Shown: piece after piece, positions 18,032 through 25,699 of the stretch
How positions within the stretch are numbered: the first letter of the stretch is position 1
Layout of the letters: each line of letters starts with the position of its first letter
NCBI GenBank assembly: GCA_021202525.1
Contig: JAJQCV010000136.1
Coordinates: 1-36,423, forward strand
Source of the DNA: Akkermansiaceae bacterium
GTDB lineage: Bacteria; Verrucomicrobiota; Verrucomicrobiia; Verrucomicrobiales; Akkermansiaceae
Length of the DNA stretch: 36,423 nt
Reading direction: 5' to 3'
Notes under the pieces: model-generated
Databases searched by the model: none
Told to the model about the DNA's origin: nothing
What the model saw: only the letters and a program-made list of their open reading frames with translations
Program-made: the position numbers and the translations under genes

Positions 18032-19003
18032 TTATTTCTTGCCGCCCAGCATGTTTTCTCTGATTTCCTGCATGTCGCGGCGGAATTCGGCCTGTGTCCG
18101 GGGCGTGGGGGGCTTTACATCCCATTCCGTCAGTTTTTTGCGCACGCGGAGGAGCAGTTCCTGTTCGTCCACGCCGTATTTTTTGCACAGGGGGGACAGG
18201 GCCAGTTCACTGCCCGTGAAGCGGCCTTTCAGAAAGAACGGCAGGTCATGCCGCCATGCACGGCGGAAGTCTTCCGGGCATTGTTCCGTATTGATGGGGG
18301 AAAAGAGCTCCCGGACCTGGCTTTCCCGGATGCCTCCGGCGTTCATGCAGATGGAGGTTTCCACGTAGGCGAGCGTGAATTCCAGCATGACCCGTTCGAT
18401 GGATCGGGCGGCTTTTTCCAACTGGGCCGGCGTGAGGCCCATGACCTGGGCCCGCAGAGCCGCCAGCGCCTTCAGGATGTCTTTGGGATTTCCGCAGGTG
18501 CGGGGGTCCATGCGCGGGATTTTTTCCTCTTCGTCGTAGAGCGGGATAGGCGGCCGGACGCCGGGATCTATTTTAAAAAGGCTTCCCTGGAGCCGTTCCC
18601 GCAGGTCTTTCAGGCTGATGCCGTATTTGCGCAGCACGGGGGCGGCGTAGTTGCGGCCCGGTTTGGCCGCCTGCTTGAGCCATGCTTCCTGGAAGTCCGG
18701 CGGGCAGTCTTGCAAGCCCGCGGCCAGCATGGCCTTGCGGAAGTCTTCCGCCTTGGGCGTTTTGTTGACGTAGGCGTGCGTCCATTCCAGCTCCAGCATC
18801 CAGATGGCGGTCAGGCTCAGGAATTGTTCAATGGCCTTTTTCGGTTCCGGAGCGTTTGGCGCTGCCGCGGGTTGCGCCGCCGTGTTTCCGGATGCCGCAG
18901 GGGGCAGCCAGCACGTCAGCAGGGCCGCGGAAACCAGCGTGATACGGAGAATGCACATGGACTTATCATGACAGGCCCGTTTTCCGGAGGCGAGCAAATT
19001 CAT
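18032..19003 (-). CDS. Exported protein with two internal repeats, unknown function
   Basis: The 323-residue product is last in a three-gene operon. Its ATG overlaps the TGA of the GH36 gene (ATGA), so translation is probably coupled. An alternative ATG at 18958 gives a more typical signal peptide (MCILRITLVSAALLTCWLPP). From the coupled start the signal has a long basic n-region. The mature protein contains a duplicated helical unit of about 85 residues: CPPDFQEAWLKQA...YGISLKDLRERLQ near residues 99-145, and CPEDFRRAWRHDL...YGVDEQELLLRVRKKL near 245-295. Each copy has one conserved Cys. No known family is recognised. Its place after a glycosidase suggests a role with exported glycan enzymes. 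Confidence 0.7.
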   Translation of the reverse strand: MNLLASGKRACHDKSMCILRITLVSAALLTCWLPPAASGNTAAQPAAAPNAPEPKKAIEQFLSLTAIWMLELEWTHAYVNKTPKAEDFRKAMLAAGLQDCPPDFQEAWLKQAAKPGRNYAAPVLRKYGISLKDLRERLQGSLFKIDPGVRPPIPLYDEEEKIPRMDPRTCGNPKDILKALAALRAQVMGLTPAQLEKAARSIERVMLEFTLAYVETSICMNAGGIRESQVRELFSPINTEQCPEDFRRAWRHDLPFFLKGRFTGSELALSPLCKKYGVDEQELLLRVRKKLTEWDVKPPTPRTQAEFRRDMQEIRENMLGGKK

Positions 19004-21030
19004 TCCGCCGTTACCGTGACGTCCAGAGGCCGGGAAGAGACGGGGAATTGAAGTTCATAGAACCCGTTTCCCAGGTTTTTGACGGGCGTGCCGCCTGCCT
19101 TGACCGGGCCCTTGCCGTGCCAGATGACGACCGGTCCCGATTCCCTGATGCGGAAGCGGAGGGAGGCTTGCGCGTATTCCGGGGTGCCTTCCAGGGCGCA
19201 GGGGGAGAGGAATTTGTCCCCCCTGCCGATGACCGCCCAGCCGCCGACAATGGGAGCCAGGATGAACAGCCGGTCCTGGAAGCCGGTGATCTCCACGTCC
19301 AGCTCCGGACGGGATGCCGTGAGGGCGCGTCCCCCTTCCGACGAATAGGCGGCGACGCCTTCCAAGGGCGTCCCGTAGTAGCCCGGCGCCTGCTTTCCTT
19401 TCAGCAGGGCGGCTGCATGGCAGTAGTCGTGCAGAGAGATTTTTCCGCGGACGGCCGTTTCCGGGGAGGGGTGTTTCAGATTGTACAGGACCACAGCGGC
19501 GCTTTGGCCGGGCAGCGGGGCGATGACCCGGTAAAGGCGGTCTTCATTCAGGGCGTCCAGAAAAACGGAGTCCGGCAGGGGCACGGCGGGGGCCAGGGGA
19601 CGGAGCAGCAGACCGTCCGACCAGACGAGGGGCATGATGTGTTCCGGGTTGAGCTTGTCCGCCGGGTCCGAGAGATAGACGGGGCCGCCGGATACGGCCT
19701 TGGAGACGGCCATCAGGCGGGCGCTTGTGGGATCCGTGGAGTGGAACATGTCGTGGTCCGGCCATGCGGTCTGCCCCAGCCACAGCGTGTTGGCGTAGGA
19801 CTGGAGAAGGTGGGATTTGCCCATGGCCTCGTCTCCCATTTTGTAGTCGATGCTGCACCGGGTTACGGCGCTGTGCCGCGTGTTCTGGATGTTGACGGTT
19901 CCCTGGGCCATGCAGTTGATCAGCTCCAGGCCCGTCTGGCGGCATGCCTTTTCCAGCGCCTCGGAACATTTGGTGTTGTGGTGGACCGGGTTGTCCAGGC
20001 CGTCAGCCTGTTTCAGGTATTCCGCCTGGACGTCGATCTTCACGAAGTCGAACCCGGCGTCCCTGACGGACTGGAGGAAAGGCTTGTAGAACGCTCCGGC
20101 TCCGCCGGGACCGTCGCCGGGCAGGATGTTGCCCTTGGGGGTGGAGACCAGTCCGCGGGCGACCTGGGGGTCCAGCCGATGCTTGGGATGGATGCCCTTC
20201 CAAAGGCCGTAATAACAGTGCCACAGGCCCATCCATTTCAGCTTGGCGCTTTTGTGCTTCATGAGGGGTTTCCAGCCCTCCGGGAATTTGTCCTGCCGGG
20301 GTTGGAAGCTGATCAGCTTGAGCCCTTCCTGGACCTGGAAGCCGTCGTCCACCAGCAGCCACCGGACGGGCACGGGGGATTCCTCCAGATGGCGCGCCGT
20401 TTTTTCAAGAAGGGCGGAAGTGATGTTTTTCTTGTATTGTTCCCAACTGCACCAGCCGAGATATTTGAAGGGTTCCGGGTAGGCTTTTTTTTCACGGGGA
20501 AGGGTTCTGCCTTTCAAAAAGGGGAGGGACAGGGCTTTTTCCCATACGGCGGAGCAGGTGTTGTAAATATTGCCGTCCACGGCCATGACGGCGAGGACGG
20601 ACTGGGGTTTGGCGAGGTTTTTCCCCAGGGCGCCGTATTCCACCATGAAGTTTCCCTTTCCGTCAATGTTCAGCCAGGCCAGGGAATCCGGTTCGGCAAC
20701 AGGCAGTACGGCCATGTACCGGCCGTCCTTGAGATGGAACAGGGCAAACATGGCGTGTACGCCCGGCTTCGCGACGGTGGGGTTTGGCTTGCTGTCCACC
20801 AGCTTTCCGGGGTCCGTTTTGCCAAACCAGGGCAGAACTCGGTTGCCGTCGCCGGGCCAGCGGCCCCGTTCCGCCGCAAACCAGCAGAAGGATTGGTAGG
20901 GCGGTACGGGAAGGGGGCGGGCGGTTTTTCCCGGTACGGGACGCAGCAGGGAGGTTTGCGGCTGGGCAACGGCCGTCCAGGCAGTGAGTGCCATCAGCAA
21001 TGGCATGATCAGGCGTGCGGTTGTCATCAT
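19000..21030 (-). CDS. Exported GH36-type (raffinose synthase/Sip1-like) alpha-galactosidase
   Basis: The 676-residue protein has a signal peptide (MMTTARLIMPLLMALTAWTAVA) and then the raffinose-synthase/Sip1 form of the GH36/clan GH-D fold. An N-terminal beta-sandwich runs to about residue 190. The barrel begins at YLGWCSWEQYKK and WLLVDDGFQ. The likely nucleophile is D333 in FDFVKIDVQ and the likely acid/base is D395 in TRCSIDYK. WPDHDMFHS and SGGPVYLSD, typical of the family, follow. A C-terminal beta domain runs from about residue 530. Such enzymes remove terminal alpha-galactose; mucin glycans or plant oligosaccharides are plausible substrates. The gene starts 10 bases after the acetyltransferase-like gene stops. 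Substrate specificity cannot be read from the sequence. Confidence 0.82.
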   Translation of the reverse strand: MMTTARLIMPLLMALTAWTAVAQPQTSLLRPVPGKTARPLPVPPYQSFCWFAAERGRWPGDGNRVLPWFGKTDPGKLVDSKPNPTVAKPGVHAMFALFHLKDGRYMAVLPVAEPDSLAWLNIDGKGNFMVEYGALGKNLAKPQSVLAVMAVDGNIYNTCSAVWEKALSLPFLKGRTLPREKKAYPEPFKYLGWCSWEQYKKNITSALLEKTARHLEESPVPVRWLLVDDGFQVQEGLKLISFQPRQDKFPEGWKPLMKHKSAKLKWMGLWHCYYGLWKGIHPKHRLDPQVARGLVSTPKGNILPGDGPGGAGAFYKPFLQSVRDAGFDFVKIDVQAEYLKQADGLDNPVHHNTKCSEALEKACRQTGLELINCMAQGTVNIQNTRHSAVTRCSIDYKMGDEAMGKSHLLQSYANTLWLGQTAWPDHDMFHSTDPTSARLMAVSKAVSGGPVYLSDPADKLNPEHIMPLVWSDGLLLRPLAPAVPLPDSVFLDALNEDRLYRVIAPLPGQSAAVVLYNLKHPSPETAVRGKISLHDYCHAAALLKGKQAPGYYGTPLEGVAAYSSEGGRALTASRPELDVEITGFQDRLFILAPIVGGWAVIGRGDKFLSPCALEGTPEYAQASLRFRIRESGPVVIWHGKGPVKAGGTPVKNLGNGFYELQFPVSSRPLDVTVTAE

Positions 21031-21040
21031 GTTCAGTGTG

Positions 21041-22138
21041 CTACAGTTTGATAAAAATGTTGCGTTTATAGAAGAAAAAAAGAATCAGCCATTGCAGCAG
21101 GAGCAGGGTAACGGCCAGAAAAACGGGCTGAAAGGGTGGAAAAAGGTCTGCCGCCCCGCTGAAGATGCGCTGGTTGAGGGGGTGGATGTTGAGAAGCTGG
21201 TAAATCAGGTAGGCCGCCAGTGCGTTCAGGCCGATGATGCGGAGGGGGAACGCCCATAGGCGGAATTTCCAGACGTCTATGGCCAGATGGAAAGATGCCA
21301 GCAGTATCAGGGAGACGCCTGCCGCGGCCAGCACGAATGTGCCGGTCCACATTTTCTTGATGACGGGGTAGATGCCGTCCAGCCCCCACGCCATTCCGAA
21401 CAGGCATGCTCCCGCGGCCAGCATCAGCAGGACGCGGCGGACTGGCGGCACGCGCCCGTCCTGCAGGAAGCTTCCGGTCAGCCAGCCTCCCAGGCACAGG
21501 GCGGCTGCGGAGATGATGCAGAGGGGGCCTTCCGGATCAAATGTTCCGCCGTGCACATTCCCCGGGAGCATGTGCGCGTCCAGCCATGAATTGACGGAGC
21601 CGGAAGGAGTGAAGTCCCCTCCGGAGAATTGGAGCAGGGCGACCAGGGCCAGAATGCCGCCTGCCGCGGCGGCTATGGCTCCACGGCGCCTGAGCAGGAG
21701 CACGCAGGTGCCGCCAATGGCGCAGGAAAGGCCGATGAGCCCCAGCACGGACGCATACCTCATGTCTTCCGTCCAGGTGAGGGGGCCGTTGACAAGCATC
21801 CCCAGGAGGACCAAGAGAAAGGCTCTCTTCCAGATTTTAAGCAGAACCGGACCCGTTGCCGTTTTTCCATCCGCATGCCGTGCCAGCGAGAAAGACATGG
21901 AAACGCCCGCAATGAAGACGAAGACGGGGAAGACGAGGTCATACAGGCGCAGCCCCTGCCAGCCGGCATGAGTCATCTGGATGGCGGCGGTTTTGAGCAG
22001 TCCGTTGTCCGGCGCCCTGGAAGCCAGCAGCAGGATAAGCGCGTCCAGCCCCAAGATGACGAGCATGTCCAATCCCCGCAGGGCATCCAGGGATGCCAGT
22101 CTTGGGGGGCGTTCGGAGGTGGGAGAGGGATGATTCAC
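21041..22138 (-). CDS. Heparan-alpha-glucosaminide N-acetyltransferase-like membrane acyltransferase
   Basis: This is a 365-residue polytopic membrane protein (about ten helices) of the HGSNAT/NagX/DUF5009 group. The conserved start SLDALRGLDMLVILG and LYDLVFPVFVFIAGVSMSFSL are visible, and a conserved C-terminal half ends in LRIIGLNALAAYLIYQLLNI. In animals HGSNAT moves acetyl from cytosolic acetyl-CoA to terminal glucosamine across the lysosomal membrane. In bacteria the acceptor is generally unknown. The start codon is GTG at 22138, because later Met codons fall inside the first helix. It heads an operon with the GH36 enzyme and the repeat protein, which suggests trimming and acetylation of extracellular or periplasmic glycans. 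Confidence 0.8.
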   Translation of the reverse strand: MNHPSPTSERPPRLASLDALRGLDMLVILGLDALILLLASRAPDNGLLKTAAIQMTHAGWQGLRLYDLVFPVFVFIAGVSMSFSLARHADGKTATGPVLLKIWKRAFLLVLLGMLVNGPLTWTEDMRYASVLGLIGLSCAIGGTCVLLLRRRGAIAAAAGGILALVALLQFSGGDFTPSGSVNSWLDAHMLPGNVHGGTFDPEGPLCIISAAALCLGGWLTGSFLQDGRVPPVRRVLLMLAAGACLFGMAWGLDGIYPVIKKMWTGTFVLAAAGVSLILLASFHLAIDVWKFRLWAFPLRIIGLNALAAYLIYQLLNIHPLNQRIFSGAADLFPPFQPVFLAVTLLLLQWLILFFFYKRNIFIKL

Positions 22139-22270
22139 GGCAGGCCGGGAGAGAGGTGGAACGGGGATATATACGCAAGAAAGGGCTTTTCTTTATCATT
22201 CCGTGAAAACATGCTTGAACGGGAGGGAATCGTGCTTGATTTCCGCAGTTGGAGAGGGTAAGCAAGCCGC

Positions 22271-22900
22271 ATGCCGCGCGCGCCCATTACCCTTCTCCTT
22301 TTCCTGTGTGTGTCCGTGCTGCTGGCGGGGTGCTCCTCCTCCACGAAGGCTCCCAACGGCAGGCCGCTGATGAAGGACGGCAGGTATGCCTCTTCCTACA
22401 ATGCCTTTGTGGCGGACCCGAATTACCGCCATACGCGGGACGTCTGGTATCACGATGCCCGCATCAGCCAGGCCGGAACGAAGAACAGCAAAATTGTCAT
22501 TCATCTGAATAACCAGCGCGGCGTGCTGTGGGTCAATGGCCAGGTGGCCATGGATTTCCCCGTCTGCACCGGAAGGTCCACCCATGAAACGCCGCGGGGC
22601 AGGTTCACCATCATCCAGAAGGATGCGGATTACCGTTCCAGGTCCTACGGCAGTGTGTTTGACGTGAGCGGCAAGTGCGTGAATTCGGACGCGACTTCTT
22701 CTTCTCCCGTTCCACGCGGCGGCAGATTCATCGGAGCCAAAATGCCGTTGTGGATGCGCATTCACGGAGGAATCGGCCTGCATGTGGGGACCGTGTACCG
22801 GGATGCCAATTCCCACGGGTGTATCCGGGTGCCTGTGGAGGCATGCCGCATTTTGTTTGACAAATGCGGCCTGGGAACGGCCGTAGTAGTTCAGGAGTAA
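22271..22900 (+). CDS. L,D-transpeptidase (YkuD) lipoprotein
   Basis: This is a periplasmic enzyme of the YkuD family. Members form 3-3 cross-links in peptidoglycan or attach proteins to it. The signal ends in a lipobox (SVLLAGC, lipidated Cys 21). The YkuD domain spans about residues 72-209 with the catalytic signature H171...S181-H182-G-C184-I-R-V. C184 is the active-site thiol. KIVIHLNNQRGVLWVNG at its start and GRSTHETPRGRFTI are typical. Unlike many homologues no LysM or other wall-binding domain is attached. It lies 59 bases upstream of the PBP2-like gene, so the two may be co-transcribed. It is divergent from the acetyltransferase operon. Confidence 0.92.
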   Translation: MPRAPITLLLFLCVSVLLAGCSSSTKAPNGRPLMKDGRYASSYNAFVADPNYRHTRDVWYHDARISQAGTKNSKIVIHLNNQRGVLWVNGQVAMDFPVCTGRSTHETPRGRFTIIQKDADYRSRSYGSVFDVSGKCVNSDATSSSPVPRGGRFIGAKMPLWMRIHGGIGLHVGTVYRDANSHGCIRVPVEACRILFDKCGLGTAVVVQE

Positions 22901-22959
22901 GTGCAAGCGCGAATAATCGTTGATTCCTGCCCGTACATTTGGCACACTTCCGCAAGTTC

Positions 22960-25425
22960 ATGAAAATGATGGCTTTGATACGTTCCCTGGTGTTGCTGGC
23001 AAGTTTGGCAGCCTTTGCTGCGGACACGGCCTGCGGGCAGGCCGCCCGCAGGGGCAGTTCTTCACGCAGGGCCGCCCCCGCGGCGGTTCCGGCACAGGCG
23101 CCGGCAGAGGATGACGCCGTAAAAACCGTTGACCTGGGAGACAGGAAAACGTCTGACGGCACCGCTTCCGGAGAGAGGGAGGGGCTGGGCGATGTTCCGG
23201 AAATGCCCAGGGAAACGGACAAGGAGCAGAGCGGATTGGATTCCCTTTCCCTGATTCCTTCCTTGAGCGGAGGCCGCCTGGATGCCGCGCGCGAGGCCCA
23301 CACCAGCACACGGCCTTCCGCCAGGACGATGGCCCTTTTGATTCCCGCCCCCCGCGGTCCCATTCTGGACCGCCACGGGGAGCCGCTGGCCGTGACGCAG
23401 GTGGCCTACCAGCTGGCCTTGAGGTTTGAGATTTTTGAGAATCCGGACAGGTCCCGCGTGGTGGAGTTTGCCCGCAACTGCCTGGAACAGGCGGAGAAAA
23501 TAGCCGGGAAGGCATGGACTTTTTCCGACGACCAGTTCTGGAAGCATTATGAACACCGCCGCTGGCTGCCCCTGCCGCTGACCAACGTCATCCGCGCGGA
23601 AGATGCGGAGAAACTGAAGGACAAGGTGAAGAACGTCCGCGGCCTTCAACTGATGCCTATTTACATCCGGTATTATCCGGAAAAGTCCATTGCTGGGCAT
23701 ATTGGCGGTTATGTGGGTTCCCGCGGCAAGCTGCCTACGGGGCCCATCAACCACATGGACCCCCTGTTTGAGCAGGTGGAGGGGCGCGCCGGACTGGAGA
23801 AGGAATTCAACAAGGCCCTGACCGGAACGCCGGGCGTGTGGCGCCTGATGTTTGACGAGGACGGCAACAAGATTCTGGACGAATTGCAAATACGCCCCAA
23901 ACCGGGCGGCGCCGTGGTGACCACCCTGAACCTGAAATGGCAGCGGGATGCGGAACGCATTCTTTCCCGCGGCAAGAGGCGCGGCGCCATGGTGGTGCTG
24001 GATTGCGTGACGGGAGAAATACTGGTGATGGCCTCCACGCCTTCCTATGACCCGAACCTGTTTATCCCGAACATTTCCCAAAAGGATTACGATGCCCTGC
24101 GCAATGACCCCGCCGGTCCGCTGGGGGCCCGTGCGTTCCAGGGTCGCTATCCCCCTGCTTCCACGTTCAAGGTGATGACCGTTGCCAGTGCGCTCAAAAA
24201 CAGGAAAATTACGGAGGATTCCGTGATTGACTGCCCCGCTTCCATCACGATCGGCAACCACGTGTTCAAGAACTGGAGCAAGGTGCCCCTGGGTTCCGCC
24301 AATTGTGTCCGCGCCCTGGCGATGTCCAACAATCCGTTCATGTACCAGATGGGACTGAGGCTGGGAGCGGAAGCGCTGATGGATACCGCACGGGCTTTCG
24401 GGCTGGGCGAGCGCACGGGGCTTCCTCTTCCGGATGATCCCGGCCTTGTACCTACCAGCGAGTACATGATCCGCAATTACAAGCGCGATTTCATGCCGGG
24501 GGATGCCGCCAACCTGTCCATAGGCCAGGGCCCCCTTCTGGCGACGCCTCTCCAGGTGGCCCACATGATGGCGGGCGTGGCCAACGGCTATCTGCCCAGG
24601 CTTCAATTGATCAAGCAGATCCAGGACGGCAATTCCAATGTGGTCTACGCCCCCAGGCCCCAGGAAGTGCAGCGTCCGCTGCCCGACTATGAAAAAGCCC
24701 TGGCCAGCGTGCGCAAGGGGATGAAGGCCGTCATTGAAGGCGGCACGGGCGGACGCGCCCGCCTCTCCTATTCCAGCATTGCGGGCAAGTCAGGGACGGC
24801 CCAGTGGGGACCGGAGCGGGAAGACAAGCGCCTGGCCTGGTTTGCCGGGTTCATGCCCTATGAAAATCCCCGTTTTGCGTATGTGGTGCTGCACGAAGGG
24901 CGGCCGCATGAGACCCTGGGGGGGGGCGCTGTTGCCGCGCCCATCGTGAAAGAGTTTTTTGAACTGGAAAAGAAGGATATCAAGGCCATCATCGACCCGC
25001 CCAAGGATGACATTCCCGTGGCGGAACCGGTAGAGGAAACTTCCGCCACGGAAGCGGCCGCCATCCGCGAGCAGGGGCGCGTTCCCGCCGTAGTCCCGGA
25101 CAACCTGCCTCCCGGCCTGTATGATCCGGAAGGAATGGAACCTATCAAGGTTCATGAAATCCCCGCTGATCTGGACGATTCTTCCGATGCCGAAATCAAG
25201 GCGACTCCCGTAGGCGGCGTTCCTCGGAATGCCCGTCGGACGGCTCCTCCGCTTTCGGAGGACCCTTCTACGGCTCCGCTGGCTCCGCGGCGCGGGGATT
25301 CCGACTACATACCGGGTTTGCCTCGCCAGATTCCGCGTCATCTCAATCATACCGTTCCCGTGACGTCTCCCGCTCCGCGGGCGCCTATGCCGGCGGATGA
25401 TATACCGATGGCGGAACCTCTTTAG
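22960..25425 (+). CDS. mrdA: Penicillin-binding protein 2-like D,D-transpeptidase
   Basis: This enzyme cross-links peptidoglycan in the elongation machinery. The 821-residue product has a short hydrophobic N-terminus (MKMMALIRSLVLLASLAAFAA, given in part) ending in ADTACGQ. It could be an anchor or a cleaved signal. After a low-complexity linker come the PBP dimerisation domain (PRGPILDRHGEPLAVTQ to about residue 290) and the transpeptidase with S401-x-x-K404 (STFK), S456-N-N458 and K610-S-G. About 140 residues of Pro/Ala/Glu-rich tail follow. The usual E. coli PBP2 has 633 residues, so linker and tail are extra. ATG 22960 is preferred to a TTG at 22939. A G9 run at 24918-24926 is in frame here. 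Confidence 0.9.
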   Translation: MKMMALIRSLVLLASLAAFAADTACGQAARRGSSSRRAAPAAVPAQAPAEDDAVKTVDLGDRKTSDGTASGEREGLGDVPEMPRETDKEQSGLDSLSLIPSLSGGRLDAAREAHTSTRPSARTMALLIPAPRGPILDRHGEPLAVTQVAYQLALRFEIFENPDRSRVVEFARNCLEQAEKIAGKAWTFSDDQFWKHYEHRRWLPLPLTNVIRAEDAEKLKDKVKNVRGLQLMPIYIRYYPEKSIAGHIGGYVGSRGKLPTGPINHMDPLFEQVEGRAGLEKEFNKALTGTPGVWRLMFDEDGNKILDELQIRPKPGGAVVTTLNLKWQRDAERILSRGKRRGAMVVLDCVTGEILVMASTPSYDPNLFIPNISQKDYDALRNDPAGPLGARAFQGRYPPASTFKVMTVASALKNRKITEDSVIDCPASITIGNHVFKNWSKVPLGSANCVRALAMSNNPFMYQMGLRLGAEALMDTARAFGLGERTGLPLPDDPGLVPTSEYMIRNYKRDFMPGDAANLSIGQGPLLATPLQVAHMMAGVANGYLPRLQLIKQIQDGNSNVVYAPRPQEVQRPLPDYEKALASVRKGMKAVIEGGTGGRARLSYSSIAGKSGTAQWGPEREDKRLAWFAGFMPYENPRFAYVVLHEGRPHETLGGGAVAAPIVKEFFELEKKDIKAIIDPPKDDIPVAEPVEETSATEAAAIREQGRVPAVVPDNLPPGLYDPEGMEPIKVHEIPADLDDSSDAEIKATPVGGVPRNARRTAPPLSEDPSTAPLAPRRGDSDYIPGLPRQIPRHLNHTVPVTSPAPRAPMPADDIPMAEPL
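24918..24926 (+). repeat. G9 homopolymer inside the PBP2-like gene
   Basis: Nine G in a row encode T-L-G-G-G-A near residue 655, after the KSG motif. The frame is open on both sides, so the gene is intact as sequenced. It is the longest single-base G run noticed in the window and serves as a comparison for the 8-base run in the autotransporter. Confidence 0.8.
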
Positions 25426-25584
25426 GAATAACTGATTGTGACTGGGGGTGCGCTGCGGGCTTCCTGTCCGGAAGGGGAGAATATGCCGTTTGCCGCGGCT
25501 ATGGATGGGAGGAAGGGGAGATGGTTATCCCGTGAAGGCAGGGGTGACGCGGCCCGTTGATGCCGTTGCTATTCCTCATTATGC

Positions 25585-25613
25585 TTGCGTCACACGTCGG
25601 GAATGCCTATATA
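25585..25613 (+). promoter_or_regulatory. Candidate sigma-70-type promoter for the large lipoprotein gene
   Basis: TTGCGT (25585-25590), a 17-base spacer and TATATA (25608-25613) lie 87 bases upstream of the ATG at 25700. The match to the consensus is fair and no other promoter stands out in the 274-base gap after the PBP2-like gene. The rest of the gap shows no convincing gene. Confidence 0.4.
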
Positions 25614-25699
25614 CTGTCAGTGTTGCATGTCGATAAGGCTGTTGTGTCCGGATCTCCGGCCGCCCTGAGAGGTGCATTAAGACCCCATGTTTCAAGACA

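Noticed and set aside
19048..21051. 667-codon plus-strand frame opposite the GH36 gene
   Set aside because: The minus strand shows signal peptide and GH36 active-site motifs; the plus frame is its shadow.
23062..24606. Long minus-strand open frame opposite the PBP2-like gene
   Set aside because: The plus strand carries STFK, SNN and KSG; the antisense product has no coherent hydrophobic or domain pattern.
25448..25636. 62-codon frame between the PBP2-like and lipoprotein genes
   Set aside because: No ribosome binding site, unusual composition, and it overlaps the likely promoter.
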